Counted from the first letter of the stretch, positions 11,746 to 23,235 are shown. The stretch: DNA of 64,000 nucleotides from Stictocephala bisonia (GCA_035578905.1 JAQJVL010000003.1:8330509-8394508), one strand, 5' to 3'. Notes: generated by a model from the sequence alone, not told the origin. Program-made: numbers and translations.

Positions 11746-12034
11746 CCCCCTTTCACTCATGCCGTCAATGCATATTGGCTTGGATTTGAATCTAAGGATG
11801 TTTAACAAAGATTTGCTTGGGTTTAGATCATAAATTTAATTGCCAATGTAGTTTAGAAATACAGCATTGCATTGTTTTGCAATAGTTTAGCAACCATAAC
11901 AGTGTGAGTAATAGAGTTAAAGGTGCTACTTTGTCTGAAGGTAGAATATCAATTTATCTAATTATGCAATTTTAGACATCAAGCTATGCCTATGTGTTGT
12001 GTTCTCTATAAAACAAATAATATATATATATATA
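11746..12034. other. AT-rich interval, no feature seen
   Basis: No coding, RNA or repeat signal apart from an (AT)n run at about 12009-12028, which probably belongs to the 3' tail of the adjacent minus-strand Jockey. Confidence 0.5.
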
Positions 12035-12039
12035 TTTAA

Positions 12040-12973
12040 CATTTATTTTATTTACAATCTGTTCATACAACCTGACCACTAAGTAAATCTTATCAGGGTA
12101 ATTAACCTGAGTCAGAAATAACCCTTTGGTTGCCCTAACTTACAATGTTTTATAAGTAGAAATAATTGAAAGAAAAGAAAATTTTTTTAAATGGAAAAAA
12201 CTGTGTCTCTTAAAGCGTAAACACAGCTGCTACTGTCCAAAAGATTAACTGCTAGGTAGTTTTGGTGGTTCTTGAGTCTCTGGAGGTATTTCAAGTTTTT
12301 CGTTTTGATTACATCTTTTACATATTGAATTTTAGTGTCTTCGTGAATCGTTTGTTTTCTAACATACCATTAGAATAAATCTTAGGGGTTTTCGATTGGA
12401 ACCTTCGAGTAATTTCAATGTTGGAAGTTGATGTTGGTCCCCAAAGCTCAATGCCATAAGTCCAAACTGGTTTCAGTATAACTTTATAAATTAGAAGTTT
12501 ATTTTCTGTTGATAAATTTCATGTTCTGCCTAGAAGCCATGACAATTTCCGCATTTTTAAATTTAACTGCAGTCTCTAATTCCAAACAAGTAGCTGCCAT
12601 GTTAGTCTTCGATCCAGGTGTATACCAAGGTATTAACATTGCTTGTCTAATTATATTATTTAGTGAAACTGGAGGATATGTTGTAGTAGACAATGTAAGT
12701 GTAACATGGTAAGGTTTTGTTTCGTTTATTTTAATTTTCCAATGCTGTAATCAAATAGCTAGGATGTTTAGATATGTTTGTAACAAGTTGGAAGCTAGTA
12801 CAGGATCTCTATAAAGTAGCCACCATTGTATCTGTGTTTTGTGGAAGATCATAAGTATACATAGTATAAAGGATAGGACCAAGGACCTAAAGGGACGCCT
12901 AATTCTATAGGACACGTTGTGAGTGACTTTTGATACTTAATTTGGAATAATCTGTTTGAGCGATATGATTTAA
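12040..12973 (-). pseudogene. Jockey ORF2, RT C-terminal half and post-RT region
   Basis: On the minus strand, frames give SYRSNRLFQIKYQKS, PIELGVPLG (the GVPQGS motif) and YPLYYVYL. Then come TYPPVSLNN, a LGIHLDRRLTWQ block, WLLGR, STENKLLIYKVILKPVWTYG and IELWGPTSTSNIEI. These are adjacent motifs of a Jockey RT in order, with several frameshifts and stops. A catalytic FADD box is not readable. The piggyBac derivative sits immediately upstream, inside the RT. Confidence 0.85.
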
Positions 12974-12988
12974 CCCTTTGACCGCCAA

Positions 12989-13094
12989 TGTCCGATTGAT
13001 CGGACGTCTAAGGTACAGCCGAAAACCGCCAACGTCCGATTGATCGGACGCTCGAATTTCAGTCTAAAAGCGCCAACGTCCGATTGGTCGGACG
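12989..13094. repeat. Three subterminal 18-bp palindromes of element A
   Basis: Copies at about 12989-13006, 13033-13050 and 13077-13094, each preceded by CGCCAA. The third has G for A at the centre. Spacing of about 44 bp makes a regular direct array of palindromes next to the terminal repeat, plausible transposase-binding sites (inference). Confidence 0.85.
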
Positions 13095-13241
13095 TCTCGT
13101 AATAAATTATTTACCAAGCTATTTATTGGTAATTATTTTGTATAATACATGTTTTGGACTAATAATACATCAAACTAAACTATACACAACAAGGTTTATG
13201 GTTTACGGCACTGCTGACCTTGAAACAGCTGATTGATTTGA

Positions 13242-13613
13242 GTGGTTGAAATAGATGTGTGCCGCCTATTTCAAAAAAAGGTAACATTCCACATTTTTGG
13301 TCGAATGATAACAAACTTATTCATTCTGTATAAAAACAATACAGATAAACCCTTATCCCGATTGAACTTTACCGTTGCACTGGTTGAAGGACTTGCAGCC
13401 GAATGGCTTGGTGACCAAGCGCCTGAACGTGTGCAAAGTGCGGGAGGTAGTGGTGATCCACTCGATATTTTACCAGAAAAGAAAGAACGTAACTGTTCAG
13501 TATGCAGCAAAATAAGTACAAGCTCAGGAGGTAAAAGGAAGAAAACTAGGTACATTTGCAAACGTTGCAATAAAGGTGTACACCCGTTATGCCTCCCCAA
13601 ACATATTTGCTAA
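13242..13613 (+). pseudogene. piggyBac transposase C-terminal remnant with cysteine-rich domain
   Basis: The 123-codon frame ends in NCSVCSKISTSSGG, TRYICKRCNKGVHPLC and a final His-Ile-Cys. The C-x2-C ... C-x2-C ... C/H spacing is that of the piggyBac C-terminal zinc-binding domain. Residues about 35-55, KPLSRLNFTVALVEGL, match the segment that normally precedes this domain. The catalytic Asp domain is absent. The first 30 residues probably come from deletion-joined sequence, so the annotated start is not the original one. Confidence 0.8.
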
Positions 13614-14248
13614 AGAAAATAAAAAAACATGTTTTGTAAATATTTGTATATACGTGTTATATTTATTACTATTATTATCTGGACACAAGTTGCTTTTTTT
13701 CTTCATTTTGTGTGTAAAATAAATTGAGTTAGAAGGAAAACATATACTTATGGAAATGTGAAGGAAACTGAAGACATATTAAAAATGTAAGTTTTAACAC
13801 ATTTGCTTAGTTTATTACTTTTTAATATTATTTGTTTATTTCTTGGTAAAAAGTTCTAATTTTTTGTACCAGCAATTAGAACCATATTGTCTATAAAATG
13901 CCCTTGTTTCCGACGTGTAAATTGTGTTTCTCTCATTCCGATTTTTGAGTGTAAAAAATATATTTTATAAAAAACAAGTACTAAATAGCACTATAAAACG
14001 ATTGTAAAAATATAATTACTGGCCATAAGACACTTTATTTTACATTATATTTACAGCCGTAATACTAGAATAAAAACAATAAAAAAATTATTCAATTCGG
14101 ATAAAAAATATGGAAACTACGACTAATAATGTAAAATCATGTAAAATGTCTACAATTGGCCTTGGCGGTTCTCGATATGGCGGCCGGCTTAGGCGCTGGC
14201 GGCGAGCGGATAGCGTTCCTCAAATTGTCTTGGCGTTCAAAGGGTTAA

Positions 14249-14460
14249 GTATGTTGTAATAAGTATCAGTCAGTAATTACTTAATTTTAAAGAGCACGCC
14301 CTTGTGCCACACTTTGTCAAAGGCCTGACTGACGTTTAAAAGGCAGAAGAACAAAATCTGTTATTCCCTATATCTTCTTTCACTACATTCACTAACCTGT
14401 GGATTTGTTCAATTGTCGAATGCTCCTGACGAAATCCGAATTGATTTTGAGGGAATAACA
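14249..14460 (-). pseudogene. Jockey ORF2, RT N-terminal part
   Basis: On the minus strand, motifs read GFRQEHSTIEQIHRLV-like, then FLNVSQAFDKVWHKGVLFKI, the RT block containing the first catalytic Asp region. It directly abuts the TTAA of element A, and the RT continues on the other side, so the insertion split this reading frame. Frameshifts are present. Confidence 0.82.
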
Positions 14461-14462
14461 TT

Positions 14463-14664
14463 TTTTACCGTGTAGTCCATGTTTAAAAGATTTGTATAGA
14501 TCATTAATTTCATCACCTTGTGATAATTCTTGTGAAATTTCCAGTGCAGTAATTGGAAGAGTATTAATCTGTTCTATTTGAAAAATGTCTGCTCCACTAC
14601 TTTCATAATTTAAAAACAATACAGTTGGTAACCTTGACAAAGCATTAGCATTTCCATGTTCCAT
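14463..14664 (-). pseudogene. Gypsy-type pol scrap fused into the Jockey remnant
   Basis: Minus-strand frame beginning MEHGNANALSRLP, the ADALSRLP motif that ends the RNase H region of Ty3/Gypsy pol. It is followed by IFQIEQINTLPITALEIS, typical of the linker before integrase. About 65 codons later the frame runs into Jockey RT sequence without a stop, giving a chimeric open frame. It is a fragment with no LTRs nearby. Confidence 0.75.
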
Positions 14665-14678
14665 AGTGGAACATGGAA
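14652..14678. repeat. 12-bp inverted repeat with 3-nt loop at the Gypsy/Jockey junction
   Basis: TTCCATGTTCCA, spacer TAG, then the exact reverse complement. It sits at the edge of the Gypsy scrap and may have formed during the rearrangement that placed it there. Confidence 0.8.
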
Positions 14679-14679
14679 T

Positions 14680-15015
14680 ACATTACATTACAGTGGCCCC
14701 ACCCAATCTTCTATGACATCAGAACGACCTTGAATATGAGGATACCGATAATGTGGTAGCTTGTAGTGTTCAATCAGATTTAAAAAAAATTAAAATAGCA
14801 CTTCCACTATGTGCAGTATTGTCTGGACGATTAGTATTATACAACGAAAATTACGGAATTTTAAAGTGACTTAATTCAGTAAAGTGTGTTTCTGATATCA
14901 GCATAATATCAATTTTATTAATGGAGATAAATACTTGAATATCACGGTTATTCTGAACCATGCCATTAGCATTCCATAGAAATGGTCCATTTAATTTTGT
15001 TAATAACAAATACTA
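14680..15015 (-). pseudogene. Jockey ORF2, endonuclease N-terminal domain
   Basis: The minus strand gives LNGPFLWNANGMVQN, INKIDIMLISETHFT and SLYNTNRPDNTAHSGSAI. The WNANG and ISETH motifs are conserved in Jockey apurinic-like endonucleases, and the Glu of SETH is a catalytic residue. A stop lies after FKIP. The domain ends near the Gypsy scrap, and the catalytic centre further downstream is lost. Confidence 0.82.
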
Positions 15016-15029
15016 GTCAAAAGGATCAT

Positions 15030-16160
15030 TAATATACCTATTTGTTGTGCTTGTTATTGTATTAGTTTTTTAAATTTATTGAAAAAGTTATTTAACATGA
15101 ATGCAACGTAGGCGTTTTCTTTAAGTTGTCCATTGTGTGATGATAAGACTTGCGCTTAAGTTGGATTGGAGGTTGTTTTTTCTCAAAATTCATTTATTGT
15201 GTTTGTTGATGCAGGGAATTCATTATTTGCTGAGCTTGGGGTCTCGGAGGAGTTTGGTGCAGCAGTGTTCGTAAGGCGTTTGGCTGGCTATGGTGGGAAT
15301 GATATGTTTTTTCAATTCTTTGTAAATTGTACAGCATTTATAATTCGCAGGATGTTGATCGTTGCAAAGCACACATTTTGGAGGACTGGAGTTTTGTTTA
15401 GGGCAAGAACCTGTGTCATGATTATTGCCGCATTTGACGCAACAAAACGCATACCAGCAGTATGATCTGGTATCATAGACCTTCTATTATACTAGGTATA
15501 ATAGAAGGTCTATGCTGGTATGTCCGTACCTCTGACGCTTTTTGCATTGAGATATGTCTCTTGTCTTACGAGAGCCTCAAACAATACTTTACAATTTAGC
15601 AAGAGTTCGTGGTTGTACATTTCTTTAGGAGTCTTAGAATCACGAATATTACTTACATGCCTTACTTTGAAACCTAAATCTTCAATAGCACCCTTGATGC
15701 TTTCTGTGTCTACAGAATAGTGCATGTGTTTTAAAACAACCCTGTAGGCTCTTTCATTTTTTAGTTGATCGGTATGGAATCCTATCTTCGAATCAGTTAG
15801 GTATTTAACGACCTTTCTGTATGCATCTACAGTTGTAGTAAACAACTGTACTTTGTTTAAGTTTAAACACTTAAATGTATATTCCTTTATTTATAACTGA
15901 ATTTATGAACTAAGTCATAGCAGTAACATTAGACACTTCTGAGATAAAGTCTGATTCACGTCTTTTTGGTTAAGTACCTCAAAATTATTTTGGGTTTTGA
16001 TAGGTGTCGTTGTGGTACGTGATTTATTGAAATCAGACTGAGAGTCAATGGGCAAGGATAAATTCCTTTTATTTTTGACTGTTTGCCAAGGAATAGACTC
16101 GTTTATTTTTTGTGAAGCACAGTTGTCATAATCATTTGTGCTTCTATAATTGTCATCCAT
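15030..16160 (-). pseudogene. Jockey ORF1 (gag-like) with zinc knuckles
   Basis: The minus strand starts MDDNYRSTNDYDN at 16160. After a frameshift it gives VDAYRKVVKYLTDSKIGFHT and RAYRVVLKHMH (15845-15510), the RNA-binding block. It then gives CVKCGNNHDTGSC and CVLCNDQHPANYKC, two CCHC knuckles. The tail is broken by several stops. Order and motifs are those of Jockey ORF1, an RNA-binding nucleoprotein. Confidence 0.85.
15461..15525. repeat. Imperfect hairpin inside the Jockey gag remnant
   Basis: CATAGACCTTCTATTATAC and its reverse complement are separated by about 3 bases. The flanking words also pair (a TACCAGCA/TGCTGGTA type). It separates the RNA-binding block from the zinc-knuckle block and is probably a local inverted duplication. 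Confidence 0.7.
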
Positions 16161-16660
16161 ATTGTGAAACTAATTGAAATTTGAGTGATGAAACTAATGT
16201 AACAACAAATTATAACCTTAATTACCTGTAAAAATTTGATTTAGTAAATCAAGTTTGAGGGGTTAAAACTGATACTACTTAATTAACTAAATTTTAAACA
16301 TACACTTTAGAACACTTAGAACAATATTATTTAACACAATTAACAATTAAAACAATTATTTAAAGTAAACATATGAGAACAAAACTTAATATGCAGTTGA
16401 CTACACAAACAGCTGTTTGAATTACTTATAAAAATATGAAATTAATTTTTAGTTATAATCTAAAAGTTGTCACTGTGTAGCAATGACTGTTTTGTAAACT
16501 AAACCAAACAGAAAAAAGTAAAAAACAGTCACAATTTGCATCTGACACCCTTCACCCTTCTGCTTCTGCAAATTATTCTGTTCTGGTTCTGTTCCAAGGT
16601 TCTGATTGACTGATTGTGTTTACTGTGGATTGTGATTGATTTGTATGTGACAAAATCACT

Positions 16661-17157
16661 AATTCACTATCATTAAAAAAATAATTGTAGTCATTCTACA
16701 GGTTTATTAGGTATAGATTTTTGATAAAAATTGGTGGTTGGTACTTCATTTTTGAACAGCAGTCATATCAAGAAATTAAAATACATTTCCATTCGCCATA
16801 CTCGGAAGTTTCAACAAAATTGGGATGAATGAAACGATAAATTTGTTCGTTAATCCCGTCTTGAGTGGTTCAGCAGAAATACTGAGACTAACGGTATTTT
16901 TTTTAATAGTTTGATATAAGTTATTAAACCATTTATGATAAAACTAATTCAGTTGTTTAGTATTCATTAGGTAATTTAATTATTTTAGGGCTTTGTAGTG
17001 CATCATTCACAGAAATGAAGAAAGCAGTTTCATTTTTTATGAGATTTAAGAATAAAGTAAGGAGGATGTTAAATTAATTTTGAAAGTAGGGCCTATTTGA
17101 ACAATTGTTTCGGAAAGCATTTTTTAGGAAAATGGAAAATATTTAGTTTTTCTTATG
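16661..17157. other. AT-rich interval, no feature seen
   Basis: No reading frame, terminal repeat or RNA gene recognised. Confidence 0.5.
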
Positions 17158-17532
17158 TGTGGCATTGTGGACACTCTCATTAAGTGTAATTTCATCCTGG
17201 TCTAGGGTTTTGCATTATACCATTATTATGTGTGTCTGTGAAAGTGCCTGTTTGGATAATGTAAATGTTTTAGGTTAGGTTTTGTAATGTAAGATGGGTT
17301 ACACTTTTGTGAGGTTAGGCTGGTTTTGTTAAATATTTTTTGTTATTCTAACCTTGTAAGGCCCATCACAGGCCTAACATCCTAAACATAATGTGACCTA
17401 ACCTTACTTAAACCAGCACATTTATTGTTCTTTACAATTTATGGGCAGTTAAACGATGCTGTATAAAATTGCGGAAAATTAACATGCTGAATGTGATTGC
17501 AAAACCCTTGTTACATTTGTGATCAGGACGAA
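17158..17532. repeat. TTAGGTTAGG fold-back repeat, copy 1
   Basis: The left half contains GTTTTAGGTTAGGTTTTG and GTGAGGTTAGGCTGG. The right half has the complementary GACCTAACCTTACTT and AACCAGCAC, so the unit folds on itself. It ends ATTGCAAAACCCTTG...TTTGTGATCA. A second copy with the same ends lies at 17839-18285. Confidence 0.65.
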
Positions 17533-17838
17533 ATCCTTTATGTAGGCTAAAATGTGAGTAGGCATATCCACATACTGTATTTAACCCTTTGTACGTTGCA
17601 AACTGATATATAAGTTACCCAGCCTCTACTTTGCCTCAAACACGGATAATGATTATATCCCAAATGAAATATTTCTGTCCATAGGCCTAATGTGTATTTA
17701 AAAGGATATTTCCAAAAACTTCTTCTAGAGTGCAGCATCAACTTGCACATATCTTTAGCTAACTTCCTCTGCCTATGAAAAACGTAAGTCATCTTTGAAT
17801 GAATAGGGGCAGGGAAAAATGTTTTCTTTTACTAAAAT

Positions 17839-18285
17839 ATAGCATTGTGGGTAGTAAAATTGTGCGGAATTTCGTCTCGATCAATAATATATAAGTGGTT
17901 TTTGTAATCTGACCATTATTAAGAGTGTTAGTATCAGTCCCAAAAAGAACCTATTTGGAGAAAGTTATGCTTGTATAGGTTAGGTTATGTATAGTTAGGT
18001 TAGGTTTGTTTTTTAGGCAAGGTAGGTTAAATTTTGATAGGTTAGGTTTAGTAAGGTTAGGCTGGCTTTATTTATTTATTTTTTTATAATCTAACCTAAC
18101 ATAACTTAACCAAACCAAACATAACCCAACCAAAACCTAACATAACCTATACAAAAACCAAACCAAGCAACCTTACCAAACCTAACAACCTGGCTGAAAC
18201 CAGCACATTTTGGCTATAACACGCTTAATAATTTGTTGATTGCAAAACCCTTGTCATATTTGTGATCAAAATGCAATCCCTCTTA
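17839..18285. repeat. TTAGGTTAGG fold-back repeat, copy 2
   Basis: It begins AGCATTGTGG like copy 1 and ends ATTGCAAAACCCTTG. The left arm has many TAGGTTAGGTT words (17975-18062) and the right arm CTAACCTAACATAAC words (18090-18190), separated by an AT-rich loop at about 18065-18085. TTAGG is the insect telomere unit, but here the words are degenerate and arranged as inverted arms, so I read it as a fold-back element, not a telomere relic. Confidence 0.65.
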
Positions 18286-18950
18286 ATTTGAGTACCCATA
18301 ACAATATATTTACACTAACAATGATGGATATAGAAACAAAAAATTCCCGCTTTTCCTCATTTTCAGAGTTTTCCCGGCTCTTTCCCCAAAAAATTTTTTT
18401 AATAGGCTACTTTCAAAGTTAACCCATTATATGCGTGTTTGAGAAAAAAACTTGAAAAATGTATATTATGCTATATCCAATAGTTAACCAAAATGAACTT
18501 CACATCTCATTAAAATTAATTTTTTGTACATAAGTAAGTGGGTATGTACATAATTAGTGGCATAGTGTACCTCACTTTGAACACATCACAATGGTTTAGA
18601 TGGTTGCTGCTGGAATAATCATTCTTAAATTGGTCAAAGTATTTCCAGTAGTTGGCTGGTTTTAACTTCAGGTTGCTTTTAAAAGTGAGTGCAGCAATCT
18701 AATTCCATTTTCTTAGCTCATCCAAGACTAGTATAAACTTTGTTTTCATCTCTTGCTACTGAACACTACATTTTCTGAAAGGGGTTTTTGTAACACAGTC
18801 CACCCCTCCCCCTTGTAACCCTTAAACGTAACACTTCTAAACATTATATAATATATCAGAATATTTTATTTCGTTAATAACATGAGTTACATGAAATAAG
18901 TCAAACTTTACAAACTTAAAATTATAAAATATTTGTTCCTACATTCCTAA
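18286..18950. other. Interval with no recognisable feature
   Basis: AT-rich, with no coding or RNA signal. Confidence 0.45.
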
Positions 18951-18954
18951 CCAG

Positions 18955-19145
18955 CACACCCTGACAGGAATTCATCTACTGAGTATGGGCACTTTTCAAT
19001 CAAAAAAGATTTAAGTTTAAGAATGAATGCTTTTGATCTGTAAATGGAGTTTAGTTGTTGAGGTAGGGAGTTAAACAATCGTAAAGCTGAATAATGGAGA
19101 CCCTTCTAAGTGTAAGCCTGTGAATGGGATACATCATATTGTTTC
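18955..19145 (-). pseudogene. LINE ORF2 extreme C-terminus
   Basis: The minus strand reads KGLHYSALRLFNSLPQQLN then SKAFILKLKSFLIEKCPYSV and DEFL before a stop. The FNSLP...FK..LK.FL pattern is the conserved tail of many insect LINE RTs. There is one upstream stop. It is too short to place in a clade. Confidence 0.6.
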
Positions 19146-19579
19146 TGTTCCAATTGTTATATCAATAGCCTATTTTAAGTCAAAATATTGAGACCATGAG
19201 ATAAGTTAATCCCATGATGATAAAATCTAGAACTTATTGATGTATCAATGTAAAGTATAGGACTTGGTGATGTACAGCACCCGTGGTTACGAGTACATCG
19301 CTAAGTGGACTGACCTACATAAAACAAACCAAGTTATAAGAAAGCAATCAGTCCCAAACACAAAACCAGTAATTTTCTTAATTTAGTTTATGTATTAGTC
19401 TTTTCTTCACTAATTTTGCCTTTAACTGTTGTCTCAATTGCAATATCACACTACCAAAGTTTGGGGCAGTATTGTATGTATCATTTTAGTCATTAATATA
19501 AAAGTAAGTAAAAAATGTTACTTAATTATTCTGTATGGAATTCTTTCATAGTTATTTATAATCTTTGGAATTGTTTCAG

Positions 19580-19754
19580 ACACAAACTGTTGGAGCAGTA
19601 TATTCAGCAATGGTTCCAAAGGCACCACCGCCACCACCACCTGTAGTAGAGCAACTGCCCTTGTGGCAGTTAGCCAGTTCAGGAGGTTATTATGTCAAAC
19701 TGGCGGGGATCATGGGCGCCTCAGCCGTAGCACTAGGTGCATATGGAGCACATT
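19580..19754 (+). CDS. TMEM256: TMEM256-like protein, first visible coding exon
   Basis: This exon encodes MVPKAPPPPPPVVEQLPLW then GYYVKLAGIMGASAVALGAY and GAH. The proline-rich start, PLW motif and glycine/alanine-rich first membrane segment ending GAYGAH are typical of insect TMEM256 (DUF423) proteins, small multi-pass membrane proteins of unknown function. An acceptor (TTGTTTCAG) precedes 19580 and a donor (GTAAGG) follows 19754. The exon ends one base into a Ser codon completed by the exon at 39039. The first ATG after the acceptor is 19610. The frame is open back to the acceptor, so an upstream exon (UTR or a few codons) probably exists and was not found. No lesions. Confidence 0.85.
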
Positions 19755-20671
19755 GTAAGGAGTGTTTTCTTTTTAGAATTATGTTATTAAGTTATCAGTT
19801 CTACAAACTTGATATAAAATCATAAACAAGATAATCATTACAGAATACAATCTAGGTAAAGCAAAAAATACTCCAGAAACAATGATTTAAGCTCTAAATC
19901 AACAATAATTAATTACTTTTGAAGATTATTTCTAACTATACTGTTGTTAAAATTTAATATTATCTGTTCTTTATGATAAATGTCTTTCTTAACAACTTTC
20001 TAAGAGCAGTTCTGCAATTTAATTCAACTACAGTATGGTTTAGATTAATTTTAATTACTATAATAATAATAATGATTCACAAATTGTTCCCAGTAAAGTA
20101 AACATCTGGCAGTTAAAAATTTCATATCTGGCTATCCGATAAACCCGAAGTAAATGGCGCGGCAATGGGCTGCAAGGTACAGTCATGTATAAAACATATT
20201 AAATCAATGATGGTATAATATTTTAACTATGGTCATTTCATATTTAATTATGTTGGTGAAACAGGCAGTTTTTTAATTACTTTATCGTTTACAATATTTC
20301 TTATTTTAACATGTTAAACTTATGTTGTTTTCTCTGTTCATTATTCTTCTAGTTTGTATTCTTTCTGCCATGTTTTAGCTTTTATTTATACTAGTTTTTT
20401 AAAAATAAAATATTATGTATAAGCATGATTGAGACCGCCAAACAAAAGAAATTATTTGTTTAACGTATTGTTTTGCTCTTTTTAGAATACAAAATCTTTT
20501 TTAAATTTGTATGAGAACCCAAATTTATTGACTCTTAACCCAACAACTGGTAACCGCCCGTTTTTGGACGCTCAAACATCACTGCGAAAATTACTTTTTA
20601 CATATTGTTGGATATAGTTTTCATCAAAACTATCGATACTGTTCAAAAAGTGATTAACACGTTCACTGCGT

Positions 20672-20905
20672 CATGAGACACCGGTGACTCATGGCGCAAA
20701 TTTGTCATTGCGTTTGCTATGAACGAAGCATATCGCTCCTTGCGGCAAGCGTTATTCACTAACCAATATAGATATTTCGGTATTGGTTGTACTCCCAGAC
20801 AATATTATTTTTTCTTGTCTTGATGCTTGTGTTATTTTTGTATGCGTCACTGGTAACTCAGGCCGCACTGAAATATACATTTGCGGCATGATTCACCAGT
20901 GACTC
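20672..20905. repeat. Subterminal palindromes of element B, left end
   Basis: A near-perfect TGAGACACCGGTGACTCA at about 20673-20690, then half or variant copies containing GTCACTGGTAACTCA (about 20845) and CACCAGTGACTCA (about 20892). Matching copies occur at the right end. Confidence 0.75.
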
Positions 20906-21356
20906 ATAAGCCACGTGCTGTTTTTCCGTCTGCTTTCCCGCGTAAAACTACCGCAGTACGTGCTTTCATCGCTGTAGGTTACTACATAGAACCAAGTTTA
21001 TAACTGAATCCCATTTGTTGTTGGTTTTATTATTGTTTGTTATTTGGAAGCTTCAGTATTCCACAATTACCAAGGTAAGACAGCATATTCAGTTGTACGT
21101 GTTTACTGTTAGTGTGTTATTTATTGATTATTTTAACCTAACCTAACCTAATTTGTCACCATCACTAATCGGAAACATAACAGCCTAATGCTATTATATT
21201 ACTTTATGTTTCTAAACTAACATAGTCTGTCATAATAATGTTAGTTTTATAATTATTCATGGCTGTATGCATTCTTTTATATGTTAATACAATTTATAGG
21301 GTAGAAGTTCTTGCTGTTACAAAAACTATATATATATGTGTGTGTGTGTTTTTTAG

Positions 21357-23235
21357 ATGGATGGAGATGAAAATCAACCAGGACCCTCCACACAAAATAC
21401 AGGCAGGCAGCATCTACGCAGAAACTTGACAACCCGTGTTGGCAAGTGACTATGCAATGCTTGAGGAGCTTGTTGAGGAAGGTCTAGACGACAGTGACAG
21501 TTTGATGGACTTTGATGGAAGTGAGTTGGGTGATCCAGATTACGAGCCATCACTCTCTGATATGGATGAAGTAAGTAATATGACATATTTACCACGTAAT
21601 AGTTCGTCACAGGATATTGATGAAAATAACGACATTGGAGGGGGAGGAGACTGTCTTCCTACGGTCCAGGCAGTGGTAAGTCCTCCAGATGTAAACAACA
21701 CATGCATCTGGAACAAGATTGGTACCTACTCAACTTGTTCGCATTTTGAAGATTACAGTGGAGGCTCTACAATAAACATACAGCTAGATAATATTGATCC
21801 CATAAATACTTATTGTCATTTTATCACAGAGGATATGTGGGAGTACATGGTTCAAGAAACCAACAGGTTTGCTGTACAATATAAAATGTCAACAGAAGAA
21901 AAACCTAATGCACGGTCATTAGACTGGACAGAGACAGATGTCACTGAGATGAAACAATTTGTAGGTATTTTGATAATTATGGGTTTAATACCACTGCCTT
22001 CTATAGATAAATATTGGTCTAACGATGATATGTATGGTGTTAAAATTATCAAAAATAGTATGCCTAGAGATAGATTCTTGCTACTAAAAAAGTTTTGGCA
22101 CTTCCATGACAGTGAAGCTGATATAAACAATGCAGATCGTCTCAAGAAAATCCGATATTTTGTTAACAGCATGAACAAAAAATACACAGAAACTGTCACC
22201 CCAGGAAGAAATTTGGTGATAGACGTGTCAATGATTCCGTGGCGAGGTCGTCTTCTTTTTCGGCAGTACCTCCCGAACAAAAGCCACAAGTATGGCGTAA
22301 AAGTGTATAAGATGTGCACTACAGAGGGGTACACTCTAAGAGTAATCATATATACAGGAAAATCAGAACATAAATCACCTACTGGTCATACTTACAATAT
22401 CGTGATGGAGTTACTTGATGGTAAATCCAATGACCAGACAGATAATGTTATCTGTCATAAATCTTTTGCTGATGAGGGTAGGCATATATATGCAGACAAC
22501 TTTTACACAAGCATACCACTGGCTGAAACCCTCTTGACCCGAAAAACCCGTTTGTGTGGGACAATACGTGGTAACAGGAAAGGAATACCTACTGAAGTAA
22601 ATTCAGATTTAAGAAAAGGAGAGGCAAATGGGATTGAATGTCAGCATGGGTCAAAAATTGTTACATGGAAAGATAAACGTGTAGTGAAGATGATAACTAC
22701 TTTTCAGGACAGAGACGCATCTCTTGTGGATACAGGGAGAACCAACCGCAGAAATGAACCATTACTAAAACCACAGTGTGTGCTCGACTACAACCCTGCT
22801 AAAAAAGGCGTGGACCTAAGTGATCAGATGTCATCGTATTATTGTTGCCTTAGAAAGACACTAAAGTGGTACACCAAGGTAATGCTGGAACTCCTTACTG
22901 GAACACCCATGGTAAATTCCTGGATTGTGTTTGAGTCAGTTAGTCAATCAAGAATATCATATCTGAAGTTCAAGGAGAGTGTCGCCAGGAGCTTATTACA
23001 AAGAGCTGAAATGATACAGAGCCCAGGTATTAGAAAAAGGGTACATTCTTTGCAGAAGATGGATGGCCCAGTTCGGAAGACGCGAAGAAGGTGCACGCTG
23101 TGCTAAAAAAATTCTAGAAACAACCTCTCAGTAAAAGATGCAGCAAAGGCCACAAAGCAAGTGACAACTTACTGTGACAATTGCCCGAACAAACCATTTA
23201 TGTGTTTGGAATGTTTTAATAATTTTCACAAGTAG
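21357..23235 (+). pseudogene. piggyBac transposase (DDE_Tnp_1_7), nearly intact
   Basis: An acceptor-like TTTTTTAG precedes the ATG at 21357. That frame (MDGDENQPGPST...) stops at about 21449, and a one-base shift leads into the main frame (21436-23106). The main frame has an acidic N-terminus (EELVEEGLDDSDSLMD), the first catalytic Asp in LVIDVSMIPWRGR, the second in YADNFYTSIPLAE and the third in KKGVDLSDQMSSYY. A TAA at 23104-23106 interrupts the C-terminal cysteine-rich domain. The same frame continues as TYCDNCPNKPFMCLECF and HK to the stop at 23233-23235. Two single-base-scale lesions imply fairly recent death or a partially functional product. Confidence 0.9.

Larger units (their letters stand above)
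12974..14244. mobile_element. piggyBac-like element A, internally deleted
   Basis: TTAA flanks at 12970-12973 and 14245-14248 enclose terminal repeats starting CCCTTTGACCGCCAA on the left and CCCTTTGAACGCCAA on the right (reverse complement). The near-palindrome CGTCCGATTGATCGGACG occurs three times within 125 bp of the left end. The interior keeps only the C-terminal part of a piggyBac transposase, so the copy is non-autonomous. It is inserted in the Jockey RT. Confidence 0.88.
12035..16660 (-). mobile_element. Jockey LINE, minus strand, with nested piggyBac and Gypsy insertions
   Basis: Read on the minus strand, this holds a Jockey-type ORF1 (gag with zinc knuckles), the endonuclease start of ORF2, and two RT blocks in the expected order. 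It is interrupted by a 1.27-kb TTAA element (12974-14244) and by about 200 bp of Gypsy sequence (14463-14664). The region between endonuclease and RT is missing, so the copy also has an internal deletion. The 3' end is AT-rich near 12035. The 5' end near 16660 is an estimate. Confidence 0.82.

Noticed and set aside
21852..22349. 165-codon minus-strand open frame
   Set aside because: Antisense shadow of the piggyBac transposase.
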